Source: Balneolales bacterium (lineage in GTDB: Bacteria > Bacteroidota > Rhodothermia > Balneolales > Natronogracilivirgulaceae). Taken from it: 8,532 nucleotides of DNA. Numbering within the stretch: position 1 is the first letter of the stretch; each line of letters begins with the position of its first letter. The translations under genes and the position numbers were made by a program. Of the stretch, positions 7,719 through 8,532 are shown piece after piece. The stretch is taken from positions 1 through 8,532 of the forward strand of contig SKYY01000155.1 in assembly GCA_007127665.1 (NCBI GenBank), written 5' to 3'. Below the pieces are notes generated by a model. The model ran no database searches and was not told where the DNA came from. It saw nothing but the letters and a program-made list of their open reading frames with translations.

Positions 7719-8532
7719 CTATAAGGCTGGTTGCAAAGCTTCGATCAGCTCCCGGAGATATTCCCTCCTTTTCTCCACAAGAAGCTCCGGTTCTTTAATA
7801 GTGACGTATCTGCCAAACTGAAGCAGCCACTCATTGATGAAATCAAGATCATCAATGAGAAAAGTGACGGTCAGCCTGCTATTGTCAAAAGACTGCGCGA
7901 GTACTTTACCAGGTAACCCGGAAAGCAGGGAAAACGATTTTTCGATATCCACCTGTATGGTAACGCGAATATTCTCCTCGGCCCTGCCATAAAGCAATTC
8001 ATCATTGTCGTAACCCCGCTTTCTCAAAAACGGGCGGTAAGCCATAGTGATGTTATCCATTCTGGATAACATGAAATTCCGCAATGACTTTCTATTGTGG
8101 CAGAAGCCGATCACATTCCAGTGATCCGTATAATGTACCAGCAAATGCGGATCAATGGTTCTACGTGATACCCTTTTTTTCCGGTCGCGATAATCAAAAG
8201 AGACCGGCCGCTTCTCAACGAAAGCCGAACATAGTGTGAACCAATCCCCTCCTGATTCCCTCTTCCCGATATTCTGAATATATGGGGATACCAGTGTTTT
8301 GCTTTCCAGCGTGTTCATCTGAGCCTGCAGTGAGGCCGGAATGGCACTCCGGATTTTGAGGGATACGTTCTCTGCATCGCTCACCATTTCCTGATCCACC
8401 TGCGCCTTTACAAACGACAGGCCCATCATGATTACCGACAGCTCCCGAAAGGTAAACATGATGGCAGGGATCAAGCCATCCCGTAGCACCCCATAGCCGG
8501 TATCGCCATAGTGGGTAACAGGCACCCCCAGC
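7719..8532 (-). CDS. WYL-domain transcriptional regulator, YafY-like (5' end cut by window edge)
   Basis: Helix-turn-helix regulator of the YafY/WYL type. The visible part (270 codons) starts in the L-G-V-P-V linker that normally follows the N-terminal DNA-binding domain, and the frame stays open to the right edge. The GTG at 8525 is therefore internal, not the start, and about 50-60 residues should lie beyond the window. Counting that GTG as residue 1, a helical linker (about 20-85, P20-A-I-M-F-T-F-R-E-L) leads to the WYL domain (about 95-175), with D-Y-R-D at 111-114, W136-N-V-I-G-F-C and R149-N-F-M-L-S-R155. The WCX domain follows (about 185-265), with W-L-L-Q-F-G and a final E-K-R-R-E-Y-L-R-E-L helix. 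WYL domains bind nucleic-acid or nucleotide ligands and control DNA binding. The eponymous W-Y-L here is W-N-V. It is convergent with gyrA, with no sign of shared regulation. Confidence 0.88.
   Translation of the reverse strand, partial: LGVPVTHYGDTGYGVLRDGLIPAIMFTFRELSVIMMGLSFVKAQVDQEMVSDAENVSLKIRSAIPASLQAQMNTLESKTLVSPYIQNIGKRESGGDWFTLCSAFVEKRPVSFDYRDRKKRVSRRTIDPHLLVHYTDHWNVIGFCHNRKSLRNFMLSRMDNITMAYRPFLRKRGYDNDELLYGRAEENIRVTIQVDIEKSFSLLSGLPGKVLAQSFDNSRLTVTFLIDDLDFINEWLLQFGRYVTIKEPELLVEKRREYLRELIEALQPAL

Noticed and set aside
8523..8525. GTG as the start of the WYL regulator
   Set aside because: The frame stays open upstream to the window edge, and the sequence there is the linker that normally follows an N-terminal HTH domain.

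Overview
The window looks like ordinary core chromosome from a bacterium of the Bacteroidota/Rhodothermota-Balneolota branch. Four signs support this. (1) The rpmB-rpmG block ends in a DUF4295-type small basic protein, a family typical of that branch. (2) A near-perfect Bacteroidetes-type promoter (TTTG-N20-TATATTTG) lies ahead of rpmB. (3) Shine-Dalgarno sequences are almost absent. (4) Base composition is moderate, with compact gene packing. I cannot name the genus from this window.

Layout, left to right. Positions 1-2051 (minus strand) hold a tight cluster, yqeY > cvpA > tyrS, with a 4-base ATGA overlap and then a 4-base gap; tyrS runs off the left edge. Positions 2165-2197 hold an intrinsic terminator that separates this cluster from the minus-strand ribosomal protein operon rpmB > rpmG > DUF4295 gene (2220-2826). 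Positions 2827-3129 form a divergent intergenic region with a strong rpmB promoter, a weaker gyrB promoter, an 8-bp dyad, an unexplained imperfect hairpin, and a 22-codon upstream ORF whose stop overlaps the gyrB start. Positions 3130-7683 (plus strand) are the gyrB-gyrA operon, encoding both subunits of DNA gyrase. Positions 7719-8532 (minus strand, convergent) encode a WYL-domain transcriptional regulator cut by the right edge before its DNA-binding N-terminus.

Functionally this is translation (TyrRS, bL28, bL33, a probable ribosome-associated DUF4295 protein and perhaps YqeY), DNA topology (gyrase), an envelope protein (CvpA) and one regulator. I found no mobile element, CRISPR array, tRNA, rRNA or defence cassette, and no clear new multi-gene system. 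The most interesting items are small: the candidate leader peptide coupled to gyrB, the paired palindromic and hairpin structures in the rpmB/gyrB divergent region, and the WYL regulator whose eponymous motif reads W-N-V.
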